Assembly (NCBI GenBank): GCA_965205385.1
Contig: CBDBGS010000003.1
Coordinates: 1-64,000 of the forward strand
Length of the DNA stretch: 64,000 bases
Source of the DNA: CATOSP01 sp965205385
GTDB lineage: Bacteria; Chloroflexota; Dehalococcoidia; Lucifugimonadales; UBA3495
Reading direction: 5' to 3'
Shown here: one piece after another, positions 17,865-26,250 of the stretch
Position numbering within the stretch: the stretch's first letter is position 1
How the letters are laid out: every line of letters starts with the position of its first letter
Position numbers and translations under genes: made by a program
Notes under the pieces: generated by a model
What the model was told of the DNA's origin: nothing
The model's database searches: none
What the model saw: only the letters and a program-made list of their open reading frames with translations

Positions 17865-19148
17865 TTGACACAACCAACACCTCAACCCGATGAAGGAGCC
17901 TTATCCACCGAAGCCACTACGGGCGGCGGCTCTCCACCGCCTTTGCCATCCTACGGCCGGCGTCTCGCGGAAGTGGTGTGGGCGTTCCTACCGCTGGGTT
18001 GGATTGCCTTCGGCGGCCCCCAGGCCCACATAGCGTTGCTCCAGGAGCGGTTCGTGGAGCGGAGGCAATGGTTGGACGCCCGCCGCTTCGTCGAGCTGCT
18101 GGGTCTGGGCCAGGGGTTGCCTGGGCCCACCTCCACTCAGATGGTCGTGGCCGTGGGGACGGCGCGGGCGGGGCCTCTGGGCGGGTTGCTGGCCTTTTTC
18201 TGCTTTCTGTACCCGGCCGTGATCGTGATGGCGTTGGCGGGACTGGGGGTTGCGCAGTTTCTCTCAGCCGACAACCGCCCAGTGTGGTTGGATGGAGTAG
18301 GGGCAGGGGCGGTGGCTCTCGTGGCGCAGGCGGCGTGGAGGCTGGGGAGAGTCGTAGTCAATACCCGATTGACGATGGGGTTGATGCTGTTTGGGGCGGC
18401 GGTTGCCGTGTTATGGCGGCAACCCTGGATTTTCCCGGCGGCGCTGGCCGCGGGAGGATTGGTAACCGCCCTTGCTTTGCGAGGTCAACAGTCTCAAGCT
18501 GTTGAGGAAACGGCGGACCGTCCGCTGGCAAACTTGGGGATTTCGCCGGTGGTGGGGGGGCTGCTGCTGGCGCTGTTCTTTGGGCTGCTGGGCGGGCTGA
18601 TAGTGGCCAGGGCCTACTTCGATTGGACGCCACTGGCGTTGGCCGAGTCCTACTACAGGATGGGGTCTCTGGTGTTCGGCGGCGGGCAGGTGGTGTTGCC
18701 CATGATGCTGACCGAAGTGGTCACGCCGGGTTGGGTGACGGAAGAGGAATTTCTGGACGGGTTCGCTTTGATGCTGGCGTTGCCGGGACCGATGTTCAGC
18801 TTCAGCGCGTACCTGGGCGCGGTGCATTGGGGAGTGCCCGGCGCGTTGATAGCCTTCGCCGGGCTCTTTCTGCCGGGGATATTGGTGATCTACGCGGTGT
18901 TGCCCTTTTGGGAGAAAGTCCGCACCCGTCCCCTGGTGAGTTCGACGTTGGCCGGGGTCAATGCGACCGCCATCGGACTCGTGGTAGCGGCGGTGTTTCT
19001 TCTTTGGGACCGTGCGGTACACACACCGGCGGACGCGGCGATTGCCCTGCTGGCGTTCGGGGCTGTGACGTTTTTCCGCATTCCCGCCCCACTGGCCATC
19101 GTTGGCGCAGGGGTTTTGGGCTGGATATTCCACCTGGCCGGAATGTAA
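17865..19148 (+). CDS. chrA: Chromate transporter, two-domain ChrA type
   Basis: This 427-residue inner-membrane protein has about ten to twelve hydrophobic segments and two homologous CHR domains. The N-terminal one carries FLPLGWIAFGGPQAHIALL and GLGQGLPGPTST; the C-terminal one carries MGSLVFGGGQVVLPMM and LALPGPMFSFSAYLG. Long ChrA proteins of this type export chromate, although many members in metal-free settings have an unknown anion substrate. The start is TTG at 17865 with AGGAG 5 bases upstream. A Pro-rich soluble leader of about 30 residues precedes the first membrane segment. No other resistance gene is adjacent. Confidence 0.9.
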   Translation: MTQPTPQPDEGALSTEATTGGGSPPPLPSYGRRLAEVVWAFLPLGWIAFGGPQAHIALLQERFVERRQWLDARRFVELLGLGQGLPGPTSTQMVVAVGTARAGPLGGLLAFFCFLYPAVIVMALAGLGVAQFLSADNRPVWLDGVGAGAVALVAQAAWRLGRVVVNTRLTMGLMLFGAAVAVLWRQPWIFPAALAAGGLVTALALRGQQSQAVEETADRPLANLGISPVVGGLLLALFFGLLGGLIVARAYFDWTPLALAESYYRMGSLVFGGGQVVLPMMLTEVVTPGWVTEEEFLDGFALMLALPGPMFSFSAYLGAVHWGVPGALIAFAGLFLPGILVIYAVLPFWEKVRTRPLVSSTLAGVNATAIGLVVAAVFLLWDRAVHTPADAAIALLAFGAVTFFRIPAPLAIVGAGVLGWIFHLAGM

Positions 19149-19163
19149 GCAGGGAGCGGGCCG

Positions 19164-19613
19164 CTAACCGGCGAATTCTATCCCAGCCCCGACGATCTCT
19201 ATTTGAAGCGCGCGGGTGTCCGGAGCCTTGTCCTTGAACATGACGCCCACTGTGATGTTCAGGCCTTTATCGACTTCCGGGGAACCCGGGATCTCAAACC
19301 TGCCGTCCAGGTGGTCTCCCTCTAGTCCCAGGTCCATGTGCTCCGCGATGCGTTTCTCTCCGTCGTAGACTATGACCTCGTGGACGATGGCGTGGGAACG
19401 GGTGCGGAAGCTGACCAGGGCCGCGTCGGCCTTGGTCCTCGTGCCGTTGACGACGGCGGGAGTGGGCACGGGAAAGTGGACCCATGTATTTTGGCCTTCG
19501 GCGCCCTCGATGCGGACGAACGGGCCTGTGTGCCGCACCGACGTAACGCGGTTGGGGTACTCGATCTGCATAGTGGTGCCGTGAACCCAGGAGGTGTGGT
19601 TTCGGTCTGGCAT
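19164..19613 (-). CDS. Small beta-rich protein, DUF6623-like
   Basis: This 149-residue protein has a short N-terminus MPDRNHTSWVHGTTMQIEYP and a pattern of alternating hydrophobic strands with WVHFPVPTPAVVNG, HEVIVYDGEKRI and a closing ALQIEIVGAGIEF. It resembles small proteins grouped as DUF6623, from memory of the pattern only. No signal peptide or catalytic motif was seen. The ATG at 19613 has GGGAG upstream and begins the conserved part; the frame to 19790 is not supported. It is convergent with chrA and divergent from the Fpg-like gene. Confidence 0.65.
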   Translation of the reverse strand: MPDRNHTSWVHGTTMQIEYPNRVTSVRHTGPFVRIEGAEGQNTWVHFPVPTPAVVNGTRTKADAALVSFRTRSHAIVHEVIVYDGEKRIAEHMDLGLEGDHLDGRFEIPGSPEVDKGLNITVGVMFKDKAPDTRALQIEIVGAGIEFAG

Positions 19614-19819
19614 GGTATCTACTCCCTTGGCAGGACTTTTAACTGGCCAAGTCCGAATCTCAGTGTGCAACTCCGTTGGCGCAGTGATTATATCGCCTGG
19701 AGTGGGAGTGGTACAGAGCGCGGCGCGCGATATTATTGGTATGGTTGACATCGGGCCTATCGCTATCCATATTTGACCTAACAGAGCCATAGAACTGCCA
19801 TGGGTGCTCGGAGGTAACC

Positions 19820-20641
19820 ATGCCTGAAGCGCCGGACCTTGAAGTCATCAAGGAGTTCCTCAACGAACGAGTCCAAGGACAGCGGGTGGCGTCGGCCAAG
19901 GTGCTGCGTCCCACGGTACTCTGGTCCCTGGCTGGCGATTTTCCGTCCGACGTTGCGGGACGCACCATTGGGGAGTTCCATCGGCGGGGTAAGTTCCTGC
20001 TGGGCGAACTAAAGGGGCGGCGGTGGTTGGTGGTCAATCCGATGCTCACCGGGGCAATCCAATACTGCCAATCGTCGGCCCGGGTATTGAAAAAGACTTG
20101 CTTTACGCTGACTCTGGACGACGGTCCGGAGCTCAGGTACTTAGACGACCGGCAGATGGGGCTGGTCTACTATGTGACCGAAGAGCAGATACCCGAGGTG
20201 CCCCGTCTGCAGGAACAGGGTCCGGATGTTCTGGAAGGCATAGCGTTCGAGGAGTTTCAGAGCAGGTTGAAGCGGTTCCACGGTGAGATCAAAGGGGTGC
20301 TCACACGGGGAGCGTTTATCTCAGGGATTGGAAACGCTTACTCGGACGAGATACTGTTCGCCGCCGGTATCTCTCCCTTCCGCAAGGTTCGTTCGTTGAG
20401 TAAGGACGACCAGGCCCGCCTTTATGAGCAGTCGAGGGTGGTGGTCGAGGAGGCTCGGGAAGTCCTTCGAGAGCGAATGGGGGACGACATACACGTCAAG
20501 ATTCGGGACTTCCTAAAGGTGCACCGCAAGGGAGGGCAGCCCTGCCCCAGTTGTGGGGCCAACATCACCCAGTTAAACGCCAACCAGCGCATTACCAGCT
20601 ACTGCCGGCACTGCCAGCCCGGAATGCTAATCAAGAACTGA
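19820..20641 (+). CDS. mutM: Fpg/Nei-family DNA glycosylase
   Basis: This 273-residue base-excision repair enzyme has the full Fpg/Nei plan. The N-terminus MPEAPDLEVIKEFL gives the catalytic Pro after Met removal and the following Glu. GKFLLGEL holds the conserved Lys. The helix-two-turn-helix is GAFISGIGNAYSDEILFAAG (about residues 168-187). The zinc finger CPSCG and CRHCQ (near 244-267) carries the conserved Arg just before its second pair. The N-terminus departs from the canonical MPELPEVE of Fpg, so a substrate range different from classical 8-oxoguanine glycosylase is possible. It is divergent from the gene at 19613 and convergent with a lipoprotein. Confidence 0.88.
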   Translation: MPEAPDLEVIKEFLNERVQGQRVASAKVLRPTVLWSLAGDFPSDVAGRTIGEFHRRGKFLLGELKGRRWLVVNPMLTGAIQYCQSSARVLKKTCFTLTLDDGPELRYLDDRQMGLVYYVTEEQIPEVPRLQEQGPDVLEGIAFEEFQSRLKRFHGEIKGVLTRGAFISGIGNAYSDEILFAAGISPFRKVRSLSKDDQARLYEQSRVVVEEAREVLRERMGDDIHVKIRDFLKVHRKGGQPCPSCGANITQLNANQRITSYCRHCQPGMLIKN

Positions 20642-20663
20642 GGTTGGGTCGCCAGTCCCTAAC

Positions 20664-21161
20664 TCACGGGCCCGTGCACTGGCCTACCGGCACCGTCTCA
20701 TGGGTGCGGTCCTGGAAACGCTCGATGGACACGACGAGGTCGATGTCCTCGGAGCCTACGCCGAACTTGTCTGTGGTGAGGGTGCGAGCGCCGGATCCGC
20801 CGTCGTTCACCGTCAGGTCCCCTCCGACCCCCGCCTTTTTGTAGATGGTCCCGGAGCTGTTTTGCAGTCGGTAGGTGGTGAATAGCTGTTCGCCGGAGGC
20901 GTTATTTAAGGTGAAGGTAACGTTTATCTCCGGGTCACCGCCGCCGTCTGGTTGAGACCACGCGCACTCGTCAATCTTGATGTCGATGCCTTCCAACTCG
21001 CGCTCTATTCCCATTGCAGTCTGGCCGGTCCGCAGTTCGTTCGCCGTTGTCGGCGTGGTGGTGGATGTATCTTGTGTGGGCAAGGCGGGAGCGGCGCTTC
21101 CGGCACAGGCCATAAGGAACAGGGCGGAGATGGTTAGGATAGTCAATGGCATGACCCACAT
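20664..21161 (-). CDS. Predicted lipoprotein
   Basis: This 165-residue protein starts with a type II signal peptide: hydrophobic LTILTISALFLMACAGSAAP with the lipobox Cys at residue 19. A Thr-rich linker follows (DTSTTTPTT). The mature part carries a beta-rich pattern (EINVTFTLNNASGEQLFTTY) typical of small immunoglobulin-like or DUF4352-like extracytoplasmic domains. Two Cys in the mature part (DECAWS and GQCTG) may form a disulfide. Function unknown. It is convergent with the Fpg-like gene. Confidence 0.75.
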   Translation of the reverse strand: MWVMPLTILTISALFLMACAGSAAPALPTQDTSTTTPTTANELRTGQTAMGIERELEGIDIKIDECAWSQPDGGGDPEINVTFTLNNASGEQLFTTYRLQNSSGTIYKKAGVGGDLTVNDGGSGARTLTTDKFGVGSEDIDLVVSIERFQDRTHETVPVGQCTGP

Positions 21162-21251
21162 GATTTCAACCTAAGCGCGAGGAATTTGGCCGTCAGATCA
21201 AAGACAAACTGTGTCAGGGCAATGACCGAGGGAGATGGGTGTTGGGGAGGT

Positions 21252-21326
21252 TGGAGCGGAAGATGGGATTTGAACCCACGACCCTCTCCTTGGCAAGGAG
21301 ATGCTCTACCACTGAGCCACTTCCGC
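21252..21326 (-). tRNA. tRNA-Gly (anticodon GCC), CCA encoded
   Basis: Read on the minus strand, the acceptor arm GCGGAAG (21326-21320) pairs with CTTCCGC (21262-21256) followed by discriminator T and an encoded CCA (21254-21252). The D-arm is GCTCAGTGGTAGAGC, the anticodon stem-loop CTCCTTGCCAAGGAG with anticodon GCC, and the T-arm GTGGGTTCAAATCCCAT. All stems pair. Confidence 0.97.
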
Positions 21327-21426
21327 TCACTGTCCAGGACGCCGGACCTGAAAGATACCGTTGACTCATAGCCCAAGTCGTGTCCTGGAACGTCCGTGTA
21401 TTATACACTCCGCGACTGGGGCTGTG

Positions 21427-22116
21427 CTAGATTTTGTGACTGAGGGGTTCCGTGGTGGGGGAAACAGTTTCAAACCACTTCACCAGACAGGCGGTCGCTT
21501 CTTCCCATACTTCCTCTTGAGTCCTGCGGCTTCTCTTGAGAACTTTGAAACCGTGGTCGGCGCCCTCAAGTAAGTGCACTGTCGACTGGGAGACCAACGA
21601 GGCCGCCTCCCTGAGTTCGTCGGGCGTTCCGAAGTTGTCCCGCGTCCCGGAACAGAAAAGCGTGGGGACATCGAGCTTGGGCAAGTGTTCGTTCCGGACC
21701 TTGGACGAGTTCGTGGGGGGGCGAAGCGGGTAAGCGAACAGGGCAAGGCCGCTGACCCTGACGCCCTGAGCGACCACCTGGGAAGCGATTCGGCCTCCCA
21801 TTGACCGTCCTCCAACTACCACAACGGGGTGTTCCAGCGGTATTTGCTCTAGGACCCGGCGCCAGGTGTCTTCCAGCAGCCGAGGCGCGTCGGGCCTCCG
21901 TTTCCCGGCTTCCATGTATGGGAACTGGAACCGGACCAGGGCGATTCCGGCGCAAGCCAAGCGACTATGTAGGTACTGCCCGAACGGGTCGTTTATATTG
22001 GAACCCGCGCCCGGTGCGTAGATGAACACGCCTCTAGCAGCTCCTGCATTCGGAGCCGACTTTGCGGCCGTGATCTTCCTATTGCCGACCGTGATCCCTA
22101 TTTGTTCTTCGATCAT
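21427..22116 (-). CDS. Alpha/beta hydrolase, KANL3/Tex30-like
   Basis: This 229-residue serine hydrolase fold protein has the oxyanion region FIYAPGAGSN (near residue 34), the nucleophile elbow GGRSMGGRIAS (Ser near 104), an acid in CSGTRDNFG (Asp near 160) and the final His in EGADHGF (near 188). This order matches the alpha/beta hydrolases related to KANL3/Tex30 and dienelactone hydrolase. Substrate unknown. Cytosolic, no signal peptide. Its gene is just downstream of the tRNA gene on the window map but transcribed towards it on the same strand. Confidence 0.82.
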   Translation of the reverse strand: MIEEQIGITVGNRKITAAKSAPNAGAARGVFIYAPGAGSNINDPFGQYLHSRLACAGIALVRFQFPYMEAGKRRPDAPRLLEDTWRRVLEQIPLEHPVVVVGGRSMGGRIASQVVAQGVRVSGLALFAYPLRPPTNSSKVRNEHLPKLDVPTLFCSGTRDNFGTPDELREAASLVSQSTVHLLEGADHGFKVLKRSRRTQEEVWEEATACLVKWFETVSPTTEPLSHKI

Positions 22117-22177
22117 GACGTATTGGAATTACTTTGAAGCCGCTTCCCAAGCGATGGGAACGCCGGGCTGACGCCCG

Positions 22178-23035
22178 CTAGGATTCGATCCGGGCGATCG
22201 CGATCCCCTGTTCGCCGGCAATGGAATAGAGAAGGTAGGTGTCGCCGCCTTCCTTGAAGATTCCAGGGTCCCTTAGTTGCCGGACCTTTTCCAGGACCAG
22301 CCCACGGGATGAAGGCGCGGCGGGCAACTCCGCTCCCTCGTATTCAGTCTCCGGCTCCAGGACCAACACCGGCTCGGTGGCCTTCCACTCGGTCCAGTCG
22401 CCGCCAATTTCAACCGTTGCAAGGAATATTCGTTCCGGAGAGTCCGCCGCGTTGGTGTAATAGACTTTCAAGGTGTTGCCCTGAAGATCCAGGGCGGTGT
22501 GGCGCATGTTGCTTGGGAAGAGGGTGGGCCCTTCTTCGAAAGCGGTCAGGCCATCCTTGGAATGGTAGAATACGCCGGGCATTCCGACTGCGTAATGATA
22601 ACCCCGCCATTGGAACACCCTGAAGTATGGTTGCCCCAGGCTTTCGGGGGACGCTTCAAAGTTGATACCGTCCCTGGATACGGCGACCTTGGACTTTTGC
22701 ACGCTATCGGCAACCCATCCGTGGTAGTACATGCGAATTTCCTGTTTGTCATCGTCTACATGGACGTCCGGTGAGGCCACGTGGTTGTAGCAGTGGGACT
22801 GCTCGATCTGCAGGGTCCCGGGTTCGTAGATGTTCCATGGCCCTTCCAGGTGGTCGGAATAGGCCATCCTGATGAACGAGCCGGAGTGGTGCGCGAAGTA
22901 AAGGTAGTATTTGCCAAGCGGGTCCGGTAGCCATGACGGAGCTTCAATCAGTGAAGGGCCGTTGACGTTCCCGTCGAGGCTGGGGTTCAAGTTCAGGTGG
23001 ATGATGGGGTTGCAGTCAAACCGTTTGACCTTCAT
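22178..23035 (-). CDS. Five-bladed propeller protein, GH43/GH32-like
   Basis: This 285-residue protein has the look of the five-bladed propeller glycosidase clan: an early EAPSWLPDPLGKYYLYFAHH (about residues 33-52), then HVASPDVHVDD, an IRMYYHGW strand, and late LRDPGIFKEGGDTYLLYSI. The Asp residues in PDP, SPD and RDPG sit where such enzymes place catalytic or structural acids, but I cannot assign a family or activity with confidence. The ATG at 23035 has GGAG upstream and precedes the first strand; the frame to 23212 is unsupported. It is divergent from an F420-type oxidoreductase. Confidence 0.65.
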   Translation of the reverse strand: MKVKRFDCNPIIHLNLNPSLDGNVNGPSLIEAPSWLPDPLGKYYLYFAHHSGSFIRMAYSDHLEGPWNIYEPGTLQIEQSHCYNHVASPDVHVDDDKQEIRMYYHGWVADSVQKSKVAVSRDGINFEASPESLGQPYFRVFQWRGYHYAVGMPGVFYHSKDGLTAFEEGPTLFPSNMRHTALDLQGNTLKVYYTNAADSPERIFLATVEIGGDWTEWKATEPVLVLEPETEYEGAELPAAPSSRGLVLEKVRQLRDPGIFKEGGDTYLLYSIAGEQGIAIARIES

Positions 23036-23195
23036 TTGGACGTCTCCATGCCCCTGGGTGGGATTCGCGAATTGATGGGAAAATACTACGTCGGCGGCGC
23101 TGAGTTGTCCACCGGCCGGAGTTGACGGGGGAAGCGCCAGCCGTGATACTTGTCTTGCTTTTTGAGAGGGTCCAACATTCCGAGAGGAGATAGCT

Positions 23196-24062
23196 ATGCA
23201 GCTTGGAGCCATTTTCCCGCAGACAGAGATAGGGTCCGATCCGGTCGGTGTCCGCGACTTTACCCAGGCCGCCGAGGCGATGGGTTACGAGGACATGCCG
23301 GTGTTCGACCACGTATTGGGGGCCGACGCCAGCAAACATCCCAACTGGGAGCGGCCGTACCGGTCGACGGACATGTTTCATGAACCTTTTGTGCTATTCG
23401 GCTACCTCGCCGCCGTCACAGAGAAGATCAAGTTCACCACCGAAGTCCTGATTTTGGGGCAGCGGCAGACAGCCCTAGTTGCCAAACAGGCGGCTGAAGT
23501 AGACTTGTTAACCGGCGGGCGGCTACGCTTGGGAGTCGGAATCGGCTGGAACCACGTGGAATACGAGGCCCTGGGCGAGGACTTCGCAAACCGGGGACGC
23601 CGCAGCGTGGAGCAGGTACGGCTGCTTAGAGAACTGTGGACCAACGAGGTCGTCGATTTCGAGGGCCGTTATCACCGGGTAACTCATGCGGGGATCAACC
23701 CCCTGCCAGTGCAACGTCCCATACCCATCTGGTTTGGCGGAGGACACGAACGGGTTATCCGCCGGATCGGGCGAATGGGTGACGGTTGGTTCCCTCAGTT
23801 TCAACCTGATAGCGAGGGTCAGGAGAAGATCGCCCTGATGCGCCAACACGCCGAGGCCGCCGGTAGGGACCCGATGTCCATCGGCATCGAGGGCAGGGTC
23901 AGCATTGCGGGCGGAGACGCGGACTCCTGGGGCAAGGCCGCAGCCGCATGGGAGGAAATAGGCGCAACTCACCTGTCGGTGAATACCATGCGCGCGGGGC
24001 TGGAGGGGCCGGACCAACATATTGACGCCATTCGGCGCTTCAAGGACGCTGTTTCCGGCTAA
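23196..24062 (+). CDS. LLM-class F420-dependent oxidoreductase
   Basis: This 288-residue luciferase-like barrel enzyme is of the same broad group as the gene at 2127. It starts MQLGAIFPQTEIG, then FTQAAEAMGYEDMPVFDHVLG, KIKFTTEVLILGQRQTALVAKQAAEVD, GGRLRLGVGIGWNHVEYEALG, and PIPIWFGGGHERVIRRIGRMGDGWFP. The GAGGAG upstream fixes the start. Such enzymes use F420H2 or FMNH2; the cofactor is inferred. Multiple copies of the family are a trait of SAR202-type Chloroflexota, where they are linked to oxidation of recalcitrant organic matter. Convergent with coaBC. Confidence 0.9.
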   Translation: MQLGAIFPQTEIGSDPVGVRDFTQAAEAMGYEDMPVFDHVLGADASKHPNWERPYRSTDMFHEPFVLFGYLAAVTEKIKFTTEVLILGQRQTALVAKQAAEVDLLTGGRLRLGVGIGWNHVEYEALGEDFANRGRRSVEQVRLLRELWTNEVVDFEGRYHRVTHAGINPLPVQRPIPIWFGGGHERVIRRIGRMGDGWFPQFQPDSEGQEKIALMRQHAEAAGRDPMSIGIEGRVSIAGGDADSWGKAAAAWEEIGATHLSVNTMRAGLEGPDQHIDAIRRFKDAVSG

Positions 24063-24162
24063 CTCGACAACGGCTCAGGGAGACCTTTGCGTAACCTTCC
24101 GCGACTCCCGAGAAAGCGAGAATCCAGAGTGCGCCCAGATACGGAGGACGCCCTCACCCTAA

Positions 24163-24183
24163 CCCTCTCCCGGAGGGAGAGGG
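24163..24183. terminator. Hairpin between convergent genes
   Basis: CCCTCTCCC, loop GGA, GGGAGAGGG: a compact perfect hairpin between the oxidoreductase and coaBC stop codons. The same string is a common dispersed repeat in bacterial genomes, so it may be a repeat acting as terminator. Confidence 0.55.
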
Positions 24184-24201
24184 GATTATTCAAAGGTCTC
24201 C

Positions 24202-25398
24202 TCAGGCGGGAAACAGCTTCACAACCCGGTCGAGGATTCGTTGGCTGACCTCGTATTTGGTCATTACCGGCAACTCCTCGACCTTCAGGTCTCCGTCGAT
24301 GAAGGTGACCTTGTTGGTATCCACGCCGAACCCGGCCTCTGGATCGGTCAGGTCGTTTGCGACGATTAGGTCCAGGTCTTTCCGGGTAACCTTGTCCCTG
24401 GCGTTGCGAATGAGGTCTTGGGTTTCCGCGGCGAATCCAACTTTCACGAAGTTGCCCCTGGCCGCTTCAAGGATGTCGGTGGTCTTGGCCAATTCGATGG
24501 TCAACTCGTCCGCCGACTTCTTTATCTTTTGGTCAGCCTCTGTGGCTGGCCGGTAGTCGGCTACCGCCGCCGCCATTATCAGGGCGTCCGCTTTCTGCAC
24601 TTGCCGCAAGACCTCGTCGCACATGTGCTGTGCCGTCTGGACCCTCACGACGTTGACCAAGGCCGGGTCGGGCAGGGCGGTGGATGCGGCGACAAGGACG
24701 ACGTCGGCCCCCCTGTCTCTGGCGGCCTCGGCAATGGCGTAGCCCATCTTGCCCGAAGAGTGGTTGGTAATCACGCGCACCGGGTCGATAGGTTCCATGG
24801 TGCCCCCGGCGCTCACCACGATCTTTCGCCCCTTTAGGTCGGCGTCTTTCCCCAGGGTGTAGGAGATGTAGCCCAAGAGTTCGGGCGTCTCCAGCAACCT
24901 TCCCATTCCCATCAACCCAGAGGCCAAACGTCCGGGGGCCGGACCTGCGAACACTACGCCTCTGCGCTTGAGGGTTGCCACGTTCTCCTGTGTGGCGGGG
25001 TTGTCGAACATGTTGGCGTCCATTGCCGGGGCAACCATCACGGGCGCGGTGGTGGCTATGATGGTGGTGGTCAGTGGGTCGTCGGCCAACCCCTGGGCCA
25101 GCTTTGCGATACAGTGGGCGGTGGCTGGGGCGATGACCACCACGTCGGCTTGGTGCGCGAGGGCCACGTGCTCGATGCTGAATTGGGAGTTTGCGTCGTA
25201 GGTGTCGGTAATGACTGCCCGGTGGGTGATGCTCCTGAACGCCAGGGGGGTGACGAACTGGGTTGCCCCGTAACTCATTACCGTGTCGACCAGGGCTCCC
25301 GCCTGGGTAAGCTTGCTGGCCAGATCGATGGCCTTGTAGCAGGCGATGCTCCCGGTGACGCCTAGGACTACGTGCTTGCCTTCCAGTGGACCGGGCAT
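24202..25398 (-). CDS. coaBC: Phosphopantothenoylcysteine decarboxylase/synthase CoaBC
   Basis: This 398-residue bifunctional enzyme makes 4'-phosphopantetheine: CoaB ligates Cys to 4'-phosphopantothenate using CTP, and CoaC (flavoprotein) decarboxylates the product. The CoaC half shows VTGSIACYKAIDL, the catalytic-type His in FRSITHRAV and APAMDANMF; the CoaB half begins near residue 190 with GGTMEPIDPVRVITNHSSGK and holds DLIVANDL. Length is normal. AGGAGG 5 bases upstream of the start overlaps the end of coaX, and the gap between the genes is 9 bases, so the two coenzyme A genes are co-transcribed and likely coupled. Confidence 0.95.
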   Translation of the reverse strand: MPGPLEGKHVVLGVTGSIACYKAIDLASKLTQAGALVDTVMSYGATQFVTPLAFRSITHRAVITDTYDANSQFSIEHVALAHQADVVVIAPATAHCIAKLAQGLADDPLTTTIIATTAPVMVAPAMDANMFDNPATQENVATLKRRGVVFAGPAPGRLASGLMGMGRLLETPELLGYISYTLGKDADLKGRKIVVSAGGTMEPIDPVRVITNHSSGKMGYAIAEAARDRGADVVLVAASTALPDPALVNVVRVQTAQHMCDEVLRQVQKADALIMAAAVADYRPATEADQKIKKSADELTIELAKTTDILEAARGNFVKVGFAAETQDLIRNARDKVTRKDLDLIVANDLTDPEAGFGVDTNKVTFIDGDLKVEELPVMTKYEVSQRILDRVVKLFPA

Positions 25399-25407
25399 CG
25401 GTCCCTC

Positions 25408-26223
25408 CTACTCTGTCCTGACGGGATTGGGTGTCTGGGATGCGGACGTGCCGGGACGCTCCTGGTTCATATCGTAGATCAGGCGCAGGCCGACCAGGGT
25501 GAGGTCAGGGTTGATGGCGTGAAAAATGTCGGTCTCTCTGGCGATGATCCCGATCTGTCCCCCTGTCCCAATCACTTTCGCGTCTCGGCCGAGCTCTTGT
25601 TTAAAGCGCTCTACCATGCTGGTAACCAGGCCGGCGTACCCAAGGACCAGGCCGGACTGGAGGGCGGTGGTGGTATTTTGGCCGATGGCCTTTTGTGGAG
25701 CAAGCAATTCCACCCGCCGGAGCTGGGAAGTGTTTAGGAACAGGGCGTCGGCGGCCAGGCTGATCCCCGGAGCTATCGCGCCTCCCAGGTACTCTCCCTC
25801 GCGGTTCACGGCGTCGAACACCGTGGCGGTGCCGATATCAACCACAATGGCGGGCGCGCCGTAAAGCTCAATGGCCGCCACGGCGTCGACGATCCGATCC
25901 GCTCCGACGTCCCTGGGGCTGTCGTAAAGAATCCTGAGGCCGGTCCGGGTACCGACGTGCACAACCACGGGGGTAACTCCGAAGAAGGACGTACAGACTT
26001 CCTCGAAGACCACTGTCAGGGGTGGCACGACGCTGCAAACACAGGCGGCGGTGACCTGGTCTGGCTCGATGCCTTTGAGGTGGAACAGATTGGTGAGAAG
26101 CACGCCGTATTCGTCGGCCAGACGGCGCGAGTCAGTGGCCACCCGGAGGGTGGTGCTCAAATTTGCGCCGTCGAACACTCCCAGTGTCACCGCTGTGTTC
26201 CCGATGTCTATGCAGAGCAGCAT
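25408..26223 (-). CDS. coaX: Type III pantothenate kinase
   Basis: This 271-residue CoaX-type kinase phosphorylates pantothenate, the first step of coenzyme A synthesis. It has the ASKHA-fold motifs LLCIDIGNTAVTLGVFDG (phosphate 1), GADRIVDAVAAIELYG (catalytic Asp) and VVDIGTATVFDAVNREGEYLGGAI (phosphate 2). Type III enzymes typically need a monovalent cation and resist feedback by CoA. It is the first gene of the coaX-coaBC pair, with the Uma2 gene 27 bases upstream on the same strand. Confidence 0.94.
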   Translation of the reverse strand: MLLCIDIGNTAVTLGVFDGANLSTTLRVATDSRRLADEYGVLLTNLFHLKGIEPDQVTAACVCSVVPPLTVVFEEVCTSFFGVTPVVVHVGTRTGLRILYDSPRDVGADRIVDAVAAIELYGAPAIVVDIGTATVFDAVNREGEYLGGAIAPGISLAADALFLNTSQLRRVELLAPQKAIGQNTTTALQSGLVLGYAGLVTSMVERFKQELGRDAKVIGTGGQIGIIARETDIFHAINPDLTLVGLRLIYDMNQERPGTSASQTPNPVRTE

Positions 26224-26250
26224 AATCTAGAGACCGCTGGGAGCAGGCCG

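Noticed and set aside
24163..24183. Regulatory RNA from the CCCTCTCCC hairpin
   Set aside because: The string is a common dispersed repeat and lies between two convergent stop codons, where a terminator is enough.
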